Shown: positions 49,801 to 61,398, counted from the first letter of the stretch. The stretch is 64,000 bases of DNA from Gnetum montanum (GCA_015680685.1 MNCI01005943.1:363451-427450), one strand, 5' to 3'. Notes: generated by a model from the letters alone, not told the origin. Program-made: numbers and translations.

Positions 49801-50000
49801 GTCATCACAAGAAAAAAATCTTTTCCACTTTTTGGAAGTCAAAACACTATTAGAAGTTGCCAATTTTCAATACTTACCCCTTACTCTAGCTATTTAGACC
49901 ACTAGAAGCCTGGAAATGATCATACCAAGCCTTCGAAAATTCCCCTGAAGGTCAACAATATTAGAAGAGGGCAGGACTACATTGGGTCAGTGTAGTTGCC
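46833..50000 (+). repeat. G2 periodic array, ~189-bp spacing, GGACTACRCT-type paired half-sites
   Basis: The best unit, at 48108-48176, has four half-sites: GGACTATGCT, then GGACTACACT facing AGTGTAGTCC, then AGTGTAGTCC again. Half-sites facing the same way are 21-22 bp apart, and the central pair forms a near-perfect palindrome. Central pairs start near 47324, 47541, 47766, 47934, 48129, 48291, 48462, 48643, 48837, 49021, 49191, 49384, 49587, 49775 and 49974. The mean step is 189.3 bp. Less regular copies lie at 46833 and 47169. Sequence between sites is poorly conserved. The array fills the gap between the opposite-strand gene and pol, which point away from each other. Confidence 0.85.
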
Positions 50001-50506
50001 AGAAGGGCCTAGCATAGTCACAGAAAAAGATGCCAATTTTGCTTTAAAACTACTTTAAAATAACCTCCTCATGTGTCCAAGCTCTCCTAACAACCTTGTG
50101 GTCCCATACCATGGCTTGCTAAGGCCTAAAACTATAAAAATTTGATCTTGTTTGAGTAGTATCAGCCAATTTTTATTAAATGTATTTCACTCTCGCAGAT
50201 TTGGCCTTGTTTTGCATTATTGACATTCTTTCTCATCAGTTGACTTTATATAGCTTCCATATAACTTCTTTTTTATCATGTTCATCTTATTTTCTCTCTC
50301 ATGGTCCTTGATTGATCTTATATGACCTCTATTTAATCCCATTGGACATTATCTATCTCTTATAGCCTTGGTTAACCTTGTTTTCATTTTTGTTTGTCAT
50401 TGAAATAGCATATGCTTGCATGTTTACTAAATCATTTTAGCATTGTTTACTCATTTTTACCTAGGTGTCACTTAATGTACTTATGGTTGCTATGCATGAT
50501 TGAAGT
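50001..50506. other. G2 spacer between array and pol
   Basis: No frame is recognised. It corresponds to 7472-8149 of G1 in the opposite orientation. Any internal promoter or splice acceptor for pol would have to lie here or in the array; none is convincing. Confidence 0.4.
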
Positions 50507-53500
50507 ATGGATACTTGGAAGCAAATTGGTTAGCCTTTGAGCTTGAGTAGGCCTCATGATGATGTTGAATGATATATTGATCCTAATTGTTTAGTTCTTA
50601 AGCTTAAGAGTCTTGTCAATTACATAGCCTTAATCAAAAGACTTCTAGAATGGACTAAAAACCTAGTTAAAAGCCTTGATCTAGAGGTTAGTGACATAAC
50701 TAAAGACTCTTTGGCTGAAGTTCCTATCATAACACATAGTGGTGAGGAGAAAACCCGTAAACTAGGTTCCTCATTGGAACCTTAGTAGGCTCAAGACATC
50801 ACCAAGGTCTAACAAGATAACATTAAGGACTTTTCCTAGTGATATGAAGATATGCCATGCTTAGATCCATGATTAGTCCAACACAACATCATACTCAATC
50901 CTAGAATTAGACTAGTTAAGCAAAAAGTGTGTTATATTATACCAGACTTAGCTGTGGAAGTTCATAATGAAATTACAAAGCTATACCAAGTTGGTTTCAT
51001 TAGAGCTATGGACTATGCAAAATGGATGTCTAACATCATGGTAGTTCCTAAGAAAAATGGGAGTATCCATATTTGCATCAATTTCTAAGACCTAAATAAG
51101 GTACCATCAAGGATGATTTTCCTTTACCTAGTATTGACCAACTTATCGATACTATGGCTAGACATGTGTTGTTGTCCTTTATGGATGGTTTCTTGGTATA
51201 TAACTAAATTAAGATTAACCTAGAATACTAAATTGGCATGATCTTCATGAACCCTTGGGGTACCTTTTGCTATACCATGATGCCTTTTGGCCTTAAGAAC
51301 ATAGGATTAACCTATCAAACAAGCCATGACTTATATCTTCAATGATTACATACTAGGTTTGATCAATGAGTATGCAAATAATATAGTCATTAAGTTCAAA
51401 ATGGCTAGTGACCAGGCTAATGAATTAGACCTTATGCTTAAATGATGCCTTCAATTTGAACTTAGACTTAATCCTAAGATGTGTGTCTTTGGTGTTAAAA
51501 TGGGTAAGATGCTTGGCTTTGTAGTATCAGAAGTAGTGATATGTGTTGATCGCAATAAGATGAAGGCCATCTCCAACTTGCCAGCACCTACTAACCTTAA
51601 GGAGCTTCAAGGATTACAAGGCAGATTATAGTTTATTTGTAGTTTCATCACTAGGATTATGGATAAGCTATAACCCATGCAACACTTGCTTAAGGAAGGA
51701 GTTCACTATGAGTGGATGGCTCAATGACAAGAATCCTTTGAAAACCTTAAGTAAGAGTTGGCACAACTACCAATAGTATATCTTGTATAAGAGGGTAAAT
51801 CATTTTATATCTACCGTACCATCGCTAACATGTCCATTGCCTCTCTACTTTGTTAAAAACATGATGATGGAGTAGAAATGCTAGTATACTACCTTAGCCA
51901 TGCATTAGTTGCCCATGAGACCTAATATTTAGTAGTGCAGAAGTATTGCCTAGCACTAGTCTTCTCATTGAAGAAATGGAGACATTACCTCTTTAGGAGC
52001 CAGGAAAACATTATTTTTAAAGATATCATACTTAGAACCATAATGAATAGTATTTACAAGATTAGCCATATATCCCAATGGAAAGCCATAACTATAGAGT
52101 TTGACCTGCATTATGTCTTTCCATATTTAACCAAAGGTTAAGCTATAGTTATACAACATACTACCATATTTGTTGATGACCAAACAACTATAGACCTCAA
52201 GTTTCCTAATGAACATGTTAACACTATTAGCCAAGTGCCCAATGGTTATGAGGTGGTCATGCACTTTAACGAAGCTTCAATTGCCCATGAGGCCAATGTT
52301 GCTACCATCATAGCAATCCCATCTGGTGAAATCTAAACCTTCACCTATCATTTTGAGTTTCCATGCACCAATGACACAGTGGAATATGAGGGTTTAATTA
52401 GAGGAATGATAGTAGCTCATAACATACAAAGTAAGCATTTTATAATTAAAGGAAATTCACAACTTGCAGTTAATCAGATAACTAAGGTTTACACGTGCAA
52501 AGCTAAACATTTACAACCTTATTATGACTTAGGGAAGCACCTGCTACAAAAACTTATAGATGCAAATATCCAACACATACCTCGAAATGAGAATGTGATA
52601 GTTGATGTAATTGCAAAATTAGCCCTTAGTGTGATGCTAGATGTGTTTAGTAAGTTTCTCACCTTAACAATGCACTATGCTACTCCCATCACATAGAACA
52701 CTAAGGATACCTTTGTGGCTATCGTTCATGCTACTCCTGCTAGGGAGTGGTATGATGATATCAAATTTCACCTTATGAATGGTGAATCCTCACAAGGCCT
52801 AAGTACTACTCAAAAGGATGTTATACACAAGCGATCAAAGTAGTATGTCATTGTAGGTGATAACACAATATGTCAACAATCCTATGATGGCACACTTCTA
52901 AAGTGCTTAGGTGAGACTAAAGCTAGAATATTCCTAGAGGAGGTTCACAAGGGTGGTTGTGGAAGACATATAGGACCTAGAGCTATGGTTGCTAAGATTA
53001 GATAGTTAGGCTACTATTGGTCCCATATGGAAAACGATTTCCTCCAGAAGATTAAGCATTGTAACACATGCCAATAGTATAGCAACCTCATACATGTACC
53101 ACCAATTGAGTTGCATACAACTCAACTAACATGGCCATTTCAACCATTGGGGTTGGATATCATTGGACCTATAATGCCTAAGTCTTTGATAGGACATAGC
53201 CTCATCATCATCACAATAAAATACTTTACAAAGTGGGTTGAGGCTATTCCCCTAAGGAAGACTACATCCAATCATGTTTACAGAGTCATCCTAGATAACA
53301 TTGTAGCCTGTTTTGGCATACCCATGATCATAGTTTTAGACAATGGATCCCAATTTAGGAGCCAGGAAACAAAATATTTCTATCACAATCTAGGCATTAA
53401 ATATTCTTTCTCATCACCTTATTATCCTCAGGTTAATGAACAAGTAGAAGTAAGCAATAAGGCCATCATCAACTCACTCAAGAAGATGCTCAACAGTAGC

Positions 53501-54040
53501 AAGCACAAATGGCATAAGCAGCTTGTACATGCACTATGGGCCTATAGAATGACCTATCATATGAAAACTAATGTAACCCATTATAGCATAGTTTATGATT
53601 CTAAATTTTTTTTACCTCTTGAATTATAGGTGATTTCACGTTGAGTAGCCTTGATTGACTTCATCAATGATAAGAAGAATAAGGAGTTGTGGATAGTGAC
53701 CCTGGATTTTATGGAGGGGAAATGTATGCAAGTGCTTGCTCACATCGAACAATATTAAGAGAGATAGAAATGACAGCATTTTCATAATTTGATCATGTGA
53801 AAGATCAAGGAAGATGACTAGGTCCTTAAAGCCATTCATGAGCATGCGGATAAATTCTTAGCCAATTGGGAAGGACCCTTCCTTGTCAATAGGTCCTATG
53901 GTAATGGAGCATTTAGGATAGTAGACATGAATGGGAATGAGTTGGCCAACCCACTTAATCACTCCTATCTAAAACCATATTACATGTACCTAAAAACAAA
54001 CAACAAGAGAGCCTACTTTCTATGGCCTTCCAGGGGCTAA
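50507..54040 (+). pseudogene. G2 pol: reverse transcriptase, RNase H, archaeal-type RNase H, integrase; broken
   Basis: It starts MDTWKQIG at 50507, as in G1. Reverse transcriptase spans about 50880-51560; its active-site box reads YANN near 51372, so both catalytic Asp are lost. RNase H and connection follow to about 52140. A second RNase H at 52270-52620 has VEYEGLIRGMIVAHN and KGNSQLAVNQI, with catalytic Asp changed to Asn. The integrase zinc finger is at about 52940-53080 and its core at 53111-53629. The core acids are still present (GLDIIGP, VLDNGSQF, QVEVSNKAI). The C terminus (NWEGPFLVNRSYGNGAFRIV, near 53870) ends at 54040 with no chromodomain. Frameshifts and stops are many. Dual RNase H is the mark of the Tat branch. 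Confidence 0.88.
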
Positions 54041-55126
54041 AACTGGTAAAACCATAGCCTTTTGAGGCCTTAAACCAACACCATGATTCACTAAGATCTT
54101 AAATTGGCACCATGGTTTTCCAAGGCCTTAAATTGACAACACTTGTAACTTATTATGACTTGATCTATTGCACTATTCTACATGGCCTTATATATTGCAT
54201 TACAACAACATGATTTTTTCTTGGTTTTCTTATCCTCTTAGAGTTCTGTTTGTAGGATGTAGCCTTAGACCATCATAAGGGTACAACTCATCATGATAGC
54301 AAGTCACTGGGTGACCTTAATGTGTAAGATTTGATGAGTTTTCCATACGTTTTCAAGAGTGCTTGTACCATTTTCCCTTTATCTAGTACCACTCCTTGAG
54401 CCCAACCTCATAACCTAAATAGAACCTTCCATACCTTGAAGTATAGTGCTAACCTATGTTTGCCACTCATACACTATAGCCATATGATTTCTTTCTATCG
54501 TGCTCCACCCTCAAGTCCACTTGGATGTAACACACTTCATTCAGTGAAAAGGTGCTAAGTCCATAAAACATAGCACATCTTGTTCGGTGGGAAAAATATT
54601 AAGTCCATAAAGCTTAACGCATATCACTCAATGGGAAAACCACTAAGTTTGTTGAGTGTAACATAGCTCACTTAACTGGAAAACTATGTTGAACCAACCT
54701 TAGCAATGAAACTTAATGGAGGTTTCACCTCACCAAAAAAAAACATGGGAAGAGGCAAATTGTAAAAAGTTGGATGGCCAATAAAGCCTCAAAGCCTAAT
54801 GGTTGTAGAAAGCTAGGAGCGAAGTGATTTGGCCCTCAAATGCATTTGTTGAGTGACCAACACTTTAAAACATGTTAATAGCATGCTATAGCCATGATGA
54901 TAACATTTGGAATGCATTGTTAACCCTCATAACCATCTTCTAATGACCTCTTTGCTATTTCCTCATCATAGCCTTATCCCATCATCATAAGCACTCTTAG
55001 GCATGGTTCGACACTACTAGACCAAACGTGGAGAGGGAATGTTGGTGATGGACCTACAATGGTGTTTTGTATTCTTTGTTGATATCTCTCAAGTTAATCC
55101 TCTAGATATCAACAAAGAGGGGCCAA
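54041..55126 (+). other. G2 region between pol and 3' LTR, with polypurine tract
   Basis: There is no gene. The end, AAAGAGGGGCCAA at 55114-55126, is the polypurine tract before the 3' LTR. A 44-bp tandem repeat lies inside (separate entry). No extra frame is present here, the usual place for one in Tat elements. Confidence 0.65.
54528..54690 (+). repeat. 44-bp degenerate tandem repeat after G2 pol
   Basis: Nearly four units containing CACTTAACTGGAAAA- or CAGTGAAAAGGTGCTAAG-like words and CTAAGTCCATAAA, at steps of about 44 bp. Confidence 0.65.
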
Positions 55127-56648
55127 TGAAAAACCACTAAAAATTTCACGTTGCAACCTTCATTTTCTAGCTTGGGGGTAAGAACTCATTGTAATTGTAG
55201 AATGTGTAGTCCATGAGCTACAATCTTACATCATATTTTGGGGCCAAAAAATGCTTCAAAAGATGTTATTTCCTTATTTCTCAAGTAGAAATAGGTATCC
55301 CATGTTCATATCTAGGCTTGGAAAGGATGAAAATGCCTTTGGAATCGCCAAAAATAACATTTTCATGAGTTTTTGTAGGGGTATAACCCCAACTACGCTG
55401 GAACCATTTTCAGTGATCACTAGAACAACATTTTCAATAGCTACAGTAGCTACAGCCAGTGTAGTCATCACCAAGACCTAGTAGAAGTGTAATGGTGGGA
55501 TTATTGGAATTTCTAGTTTTCCAACAATACCCAACATAGTCATTCCATGTCAACAACAACCAATGTAGATAGCATTCACCACCAGGCACTACACTTTTTG
55601 ATGGATCACATCATTTCTATAGTTTCCAATACTTGTTCCATTTTTCAGCACCTCCAACATAGTCACAAAATCCTACTTGCTATTTATAGTAATTGGATGG
55701 GCTTTGAGAATGAAGTTCATTCCAAATTTACTACAAATGGCAACTATGCTAGTGATTGTTAGTAGACTACACTAAGTAGACTATGCTGATAGTGGCTAGT
55801 AGACTATAGTGAGCAGACTATGTTAGTGGTAGTTAGTGAACTACATTGATAGTGGTCAACAGACTATGCTGACAGTGGTTAGTGGACTACACTAATGGTA
55901 GTTAGTGGACTACACTAATATAAGTAACTATTGTAAACCCTTAATCAATGAAAATCTATGAGCAATCAATGGTAGTTAAAGGTAGACCCAAAAATAGCAA
56001 CCCTAACTCTATAAAAGCCCATTGTTAACACCATTTTGAAGTTCTGAATTTTGGTAGTTCCAAACTTTGGAATTTGATCATTCTATAAAAAAATTCTAAG
56101 CACTTGACATCTTTTCCACAACCGTTGGTAGTAATACCATTTTCCATTTTCTAGCCCTCACAACCCATTGCAGCTATTACAACCTCATTTGGTAGTGCCT
56201 TTTGGTAGTAGAAACTAGAACTACTTTGGGCATAGAGACATCCATGTAGTTTCCATTACTGCAAACGTGAAATACCAATCCCATTCCCATTTTTGTGGAT
56301 CTAGTGGAAACCATTGGAAAGTTGCAGAAAATTAAAGTTGGAAAGAAATAAAATTGTGGAGGTAGCCTTCTCCAATGGACTTCAAGCTTTAACAAGTAGC
56401 TTCCTCTACCCTTAGGCACATACTTTTACATTGTGAATCCAATTCTTTTTATATTTTTATATAAAATTTGGTAGTTCATGCTATGCAATATTTGGTTTTC
56501 GTTTCATTTCTACATCTATTTCTATACTACAATTCTATTTCCATTTTTATTTGACCAAATCCATCTATGTTTTCATTTTCATTCTTGACTTTGTCTATGA
56601 ATATGTTTACTTGTCCACAGCCATTTTTGTTTTACATTTTCTAAGTCC
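55127..56648 (+). repeat. 3' LTR of G2, cut by element C
   Basis: It starts TGAAAAACCACT right after the polypurine tract and follows the 5' LTR to CTAAGTCC at 56648. The 5' LTR continues CTAAGTCCCTCGATG. The last five bases, AGTCC (56644-56648), are the expected target copy of C. Confidence 0.88.
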
Positions 56649-57901
56649 TATGGATCATTGAACTTAGAAGGGGGATGAATAAATTTCCCAAATTAAAACT
56701 TTGTACCACAAAAGCACACACACTGAATTTAACATGGTTCCCCAACTTGGGTATTCCATAATTAGAGGGTAGATCACTAGCACACCTCTGGACTTTGTTG
56801 CTCTCAAAATGTGGTTGAAGCATTCATACCTTGTACAGTTTTCAAGCCCCACTCCAAAGTGTTGTACCACAACATTAGCCACTCAACCCTGTAAGGTCCC
56901 ATCAGGCTTAGAATGAGGTTTCTAGGCTTCCACAACCTTTACAACCTTGGGCTCTTCTTCAAAGTGTTGTCTTGTAGCACCAATAGCTCAATCCCATAGG
57001 ATCCCTGCAAGCTCAAGAAAGATGCCTTCCTGTAAAAAGCACATCAAACCCATAGGTCAACAAGAGAGAATAATTACAAGGGATAAATGTAACTTAGTTT
57101 GCTTATCCTTGTATGTTGAGGTACAACACACTTTAGAATGAACAACTGATGATACAGTGAAGAGCAACAAAGACTACAATGATAAAAATATGATTTATCA
57201 ATGATTGTACACAAGATTTCATATTTTTCAATGCATATGGTGTTTTCTTATAGCTTCCATGTTTCTAAATCTATCTTGAAACTCATGAAATGGCTAGACA
57301 ATGGCCAATAACAATCATGAAAGACATCTTCTTTGTGCCTGAGACATCTTTATATCTTTGCCTTTAATTTTTGGAAGATGTATTTGTTTGGGAAAGATGT
57401 CTTTCTAAAATCTTCATTTTGGAAGATGTCTTTATGCAACTGGCCTATATTTAGTGAAGACATCTTTGCCTAATGGAAGACGTCTCTACCTAGGGAAAGA
57501 TGTATACTATTTCTTGAACATGTCTTTGCTTATATTCACTCCAATTCTACTAAGATGTCAATTGTTTCTTAGAGATGTCTTTCTTCAACTCTCTTTGTCC
57601 TTTGAATTCATCATTTCTTGCCCACAACATTGATCTTCCTCATGCTTTAATGATGATAAAGTTTCTTGTATAGTATTTGGACCTTGTCCATGTTCTTTGG
57701 AATTCATGGATGTTCATTTAAGACCTTGTGGATGATCTTCTCCTCTAAGCTTTAGACAGATTTGTTTCTTGTCATCTATGTAGGCTTTAGCTCATCTTGG
57801 TTTCCCATGTACGTAGACCTACAAACAAAATAACCATACAATCATGTAAACAACCTTTGACTCCATTTTACTTAATGTTTTGACATACCAAAAGGTCCAT
57901 A
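56649..57901 (-). repeat. 3' LTR of element C
   Basis: 1253 bp, longer than in A and B. It ends GGTCCATA before the polypurine tract on the window strand. It aligns with 60838-61398 and with the A and B LTRs. Confidence 0.88.
57322..57580 (-). promoter_or_regulatory. Phased AGAYRTCT sites in the U3 of C
   Basis: Sites start at 57322, 57342, 57376, 57395, 57424, 57459, 57478, 57499, 57517, 57553 and 57573. Steps are 20, 34, 19, 29, 35, 19, 21, 18, 36 and 20. The site at 57478 is the perfect palindrome AGACGTCT. The near-alternation of about 20 and 34 repeats the pattern of B. Confidence 0.6.
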
Positions 57902-59430
57902 ATCTCCCCCTTTTTGATGATGTTTAAAACTTAAAAAAATGGATTAGTTATCAATTATAATCATAGTACTCCATTTTTGAAGAGCAACAAAAGGGATAAA
58001 GAACACAAACTTGGTTCTATAAAGGAACAATAATTTTCAAATAACAAAAAATCATAACATAATCCCAAAAATATACAGTAAGTAGAAAAATCAATTTTAA
58101 AGAGTACACATTTTCCAACACTAAGTTCTATGAAGAGGTTCCCTTAATTTGTTAAGAACTAAACCAAGCCTTCCAAGTGATATTCAAACTTAATGAATGA
58201 AGTGAATTATAGGCATTGAAGATCAAGTAACTTGTCACTAAGTCATTAATAGTTTTCATTGCATGGTTCTTTCAATTTCTAATATTTTCCATCCTTTTAA
58301 AAAATTATCAAAAGATTAGGGTAGTATAACAATACTAATTGAAACCATCCATGCTAAATTCTTAATTCTTCATCTCAAGGAAAACTATGAATATTTTCCC
58401 AAAATTAGAATGATCATGTACTTGCTCATATTTTTGTAAGGAATAATATCACTATTTGCATTCTTTCTTAAAGATATATGCACTTCTTACTTCAGCTTGT
58501 GCGTGAATATCAAATAGGTGGGCTAATGATACATTAAGTTTTTCTCTTATTAGTCCAAAACAAAGATCTTTAACTGATCCAAGAAAAGACCAACAAAACA
58601 TAAATTTGATGCCAAAGACCAAAGAGAAGTAAAATAAGAATAAGTAGTCTATCTAAAATGTCTCATTATGACTAGTATCTCTTAACTAGAAATTACTAAT
58701 ATTAACAAAAGAATAGGAAAGTTATGAGAGAAGCAATCATAGATAGCCATTTGTGTAAAGCAATACAACAAACACAACACAACCATTTTTCAAACACGAC
58801 TTATGCTAATATTTAACTTGATCAAAGGATATTAGGAACACAAATTTAAGATATAGTCATAAACTTAAATAAAAAATACCTCTTGAAGACCTTTTTATAC
58901 TCATTTTGAAATATCTTACTATTTTAGTGTTTCCTAGCTCAAGTCTCCAAAGACTCCCCCTACATTGATGTCCTCCAAGATGAAGATGGATAATGAGGAA
59001 TACACTCCCCCTACACATGTGTAGCTTTTCTTGGATCTTTAAGATCAACTTGTAAATCATCAAAATATTACAACTATAATTCACTATTAAGACTTAATGT
59101 GGAGACTAATGTTTCCAAATCACAATATTTCAAGGATCTATCTTATCTCATAAATAGTAAAAATATTTCAAAGGACATGAACTTAAGATTAGATCATCAC
59201 AAGAAGTTCAAATTAAGCAAGATTGAATGAAAGATTAGAAATCATTACAAGTGCTACATTATAAATATTCACAAAACCAACTATATCAATATCATGAATG
59301 AATGTAAGAGATGCTCTAAATACTTATTCCACCAATTTTTTGATCTAGACAAGACACAAACAATTTTGGACTTCTAAACCACTATTTTTATTAACTAGCA
59401 AGCAAATAGATGGAAAACTTACCTTGACTT
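57902..59430 (-). other. Non-coding interior of C between gag and 3' LTR
   Basis: No pol motif. Sequence is close to the matching part of A (2451-3986) read in reverse. The conserved donor (reverse complement of CAAGGTAAGTCAAG) is at about 59427-59436. Confidence 0.65.
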
Positions 59431-60782
59431 ACCTTGCTTGCCAATGAGAAGAGAAGATTAATGGAGTTTAAAATAAGGTCACCTATCATGAAGTATCTTC
59501 TCATCCTTAGGTTCTCTTTCATTAGATCATGTATATAGTATCTCTTTTTGTTCATGTTCTTTGTGATAAATCCCTTGATTATTTTCAATACTTCACTTCT
59601 CTTCATTCTCACTTAAATGTACTTGCATAATTTTCTTACCAAATCCTTTTTGACAAGACTAGGCATCAAATTTATTTTGGTCATGATGAGTATAGTTAAG
59701 AGTTTTCTTACAACCATAGTTTTTACACACAGATAAAGTATTATCCTCATGATAAAAATTATCAAACATTACTATGCTTTAGCTTGAGCTTGAATATTTA
59801 TGTGTTACTTCCTCTAAATTCTTTGGCTGATTTTCAGGAGTCTCATTATCTTGAACCTTACTGCAATCCTTATTAAAAAAGGTTAGTGGTTGAATCTTAG
59901 CTTTTATGTCTGAGATTTCTTCCTTTATTTTAGTATGAATAGTATGTAACTTATAAAGTACTAGTTTCTGTGCCTTCCTAATCAAATGATGTAAAAGAAA
60001 AATGTCTTTTTTAAATTCACTATACCTCTTGTCACACTTACCATCTTATTCAACCATATGTGAGGAATTTTCATCAGTAAGCGCAATGCATATGAGATGT
60101 GAATCTGTGGAAGAATTGCATGCTTATTCTTCACTTTGCTTACCATCATCCCAACTTGTATAAAAGTTTGTCTTTTGGTTCCTCATCATTGGATCTATTC
60201 TTTAGATGTACCTTGCTATCTCTTGGATTGCTAGGATATTCAAAGGCATATGGCCTCTTCCTTCTTAAATCCAACATTCTATAGAAGAGAAATCTAAGTT
60301 AGAATCATTTAAAAATTTTTACCTCTATATTTACCTCTAAAAACATTGGGTCTTTGTTGAGATGCTCCCTTGTTTCTTCTTATAAGCAAACATTGTAGTT
60401 TTTTTGAGAGAAGAGCAATCTCATCTTTGCTACCCTCATCATGCTCATTTGACTCCTTCTCCTTAGAGGTAGTCTTTAGAGCAATAGGTATTTCTTGGAT
60501 CACTCTTTTTCTTATGAGATTCATTTCATAAGTGATGAGAGTGCTTTGAATCTCTTTAAATTTTAGTGTTGAGAAATTTTTTATTTCTTCCATAGCGGTG
60601 ACCTTTGGTTTGAACTTTAGTTGTAGAGTTTTGATCATTTTAATGATGACATCCCATAGTTCAAGTATTGACTCCCACACTTCAAAATCCATGGATTTAA
60701 AGAACCCTTACATTCTTTCTTTCCAATAGGTGAAGTTGAATCCATAGAATATGGATGGATTTATGTAAGATATCCTCTCCAT
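59431..60782 (-). pseudogene. gag of element C, broken, with a large internal deletion
   Basis: It starts MERISYINPSIFYGF at 60782. The first exon-like part (KSMDFEVWESILE) runs directly into MIKTLQLKFKPKVTAMEE. In A these two segments are about 120 codons apart, so the UBN2 core is missing here. It then continues NFSTLKFKEIQSTL, KDEIALLSKKLQCLL and a basic stretch (60692-60309). The Lys/Glu-rich tail KLVLYKLHTIHTKIKEE is at 59985-59779. The knuckle region near 60270 is degraded. The Arg that is a stop in A is intact here. Confidence 0.8.
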
Positions 60783-60837
60783 TGTTCACTCTTGAAGTTG
60801 ACAATGATAAAGAAGAGTACTAGGCTTTGATACCACT

Positions 60838-61398
60838 TGTGGATCGTTGAACTTAAAAAAAAGTTGCAGGGGGAGGGGGGGGGGGGACCGAGGTGGGGTC
60901 AAGGGATGAATTTAACATGGTTTCCAAACTTGGGTAGTCCACACTTGGAGGGTAGATTGCTAGCACACCTCTAGAATTTGTTGCTCTCAAAATATGATTA
61001 AAGGGTCCACACCCTATACAATCTTCAAGCCCCATTGCAAAGTGTTGTGCTGCAACACTAGCCACTCAACCCTACAAGGTCCCATTAGGCTTAGAATGTA
61101 GTTTCTAGGCTTCCATAAAATTTACAACCTTGAGCTCCACTTTGAAGTATTATACTATAGCACCAATAATTAAATTATGTAGGATCTTGACAACCTCAAG
61201 TAAGATGCCTTCTCGCAAGAAGCACATCAACCTCGTAGGGCAACAAGAGAGAATAATTACAATGGATAAATGCAACTTAGTTTGCTAATCCTTATACGTT
61301 GAGGTACAACACACTTTAGAGTCAAAAAATGATTATACAATGAAGAGCAATAAAGATTACAATGATAAAAAAATGATTTGACAATGATTGTATGCAAG
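60838..61398 (-). repeat. 5' LTR of element C, first part on the window strand
   Basis: It starts TGTGGATC after the primer site and follows the 3' LTR, except for a replaced stretch at 60850-60900 that includes a G run. It breaks off at 61398. Confidence 0.8.
60868..60887. other. G-run in the C 5' LTR
   Basis: About 19 purines, nearly all G, stand where the other LTR has ordinary sequence. This may be an assembly error or a slippage product. Confidence 0.6.

Larger units (their letters stand above)
35146..56648 (+). mobile_element. G2: giant Tat-like Ty3/gypsy element, 3' LTR cut by element C
   Basis: In order: 5' LTR from 35146, leader with short repeats, gag-protease frame 37261-40872, opposite-strand spliced gene 46757-41785, ~189-bp periodic array 46.8-50.0 kb, pol 50507-54040, post-pol region, polypurine tract, 3' LTR from 55127. 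The 3' LTR stops at 56648, where C is inserted; the rest of it should lie past C and D. Length exceeds 21.5 kb even without the missing LTR end. The archaeal-type RNase H before integrase and a pol C terminus without chromodomain indicate the Tat branch. Confidence 0.88.
56649..61398 (-). mobile_element. Element C: gag-only copia-type element, 5' LTR interrupted by D
   Basis: It has the same family layout as A and B: 3' LTR 56649-57901, polypurine tract at 57902-57915, non-coding interior, gag, primer site (reverse complement of TGGTATCAAAGCC at 60823-60835), 5' LTR from 60838. It sits inside the G2 LTR. No pol is seen. The 5' LTR stops at 61398 after GCAAG, while its partner continues ACAAGATTTCATATT, which fits an insertion by D. 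Confidence 0.85.

Noticed and set aside
53636-53845. - strand frame over the end of G2 integrase
   Set aside because: It is a shadow of pol on the + strand, which reads as known integrase C-terminal sequence.
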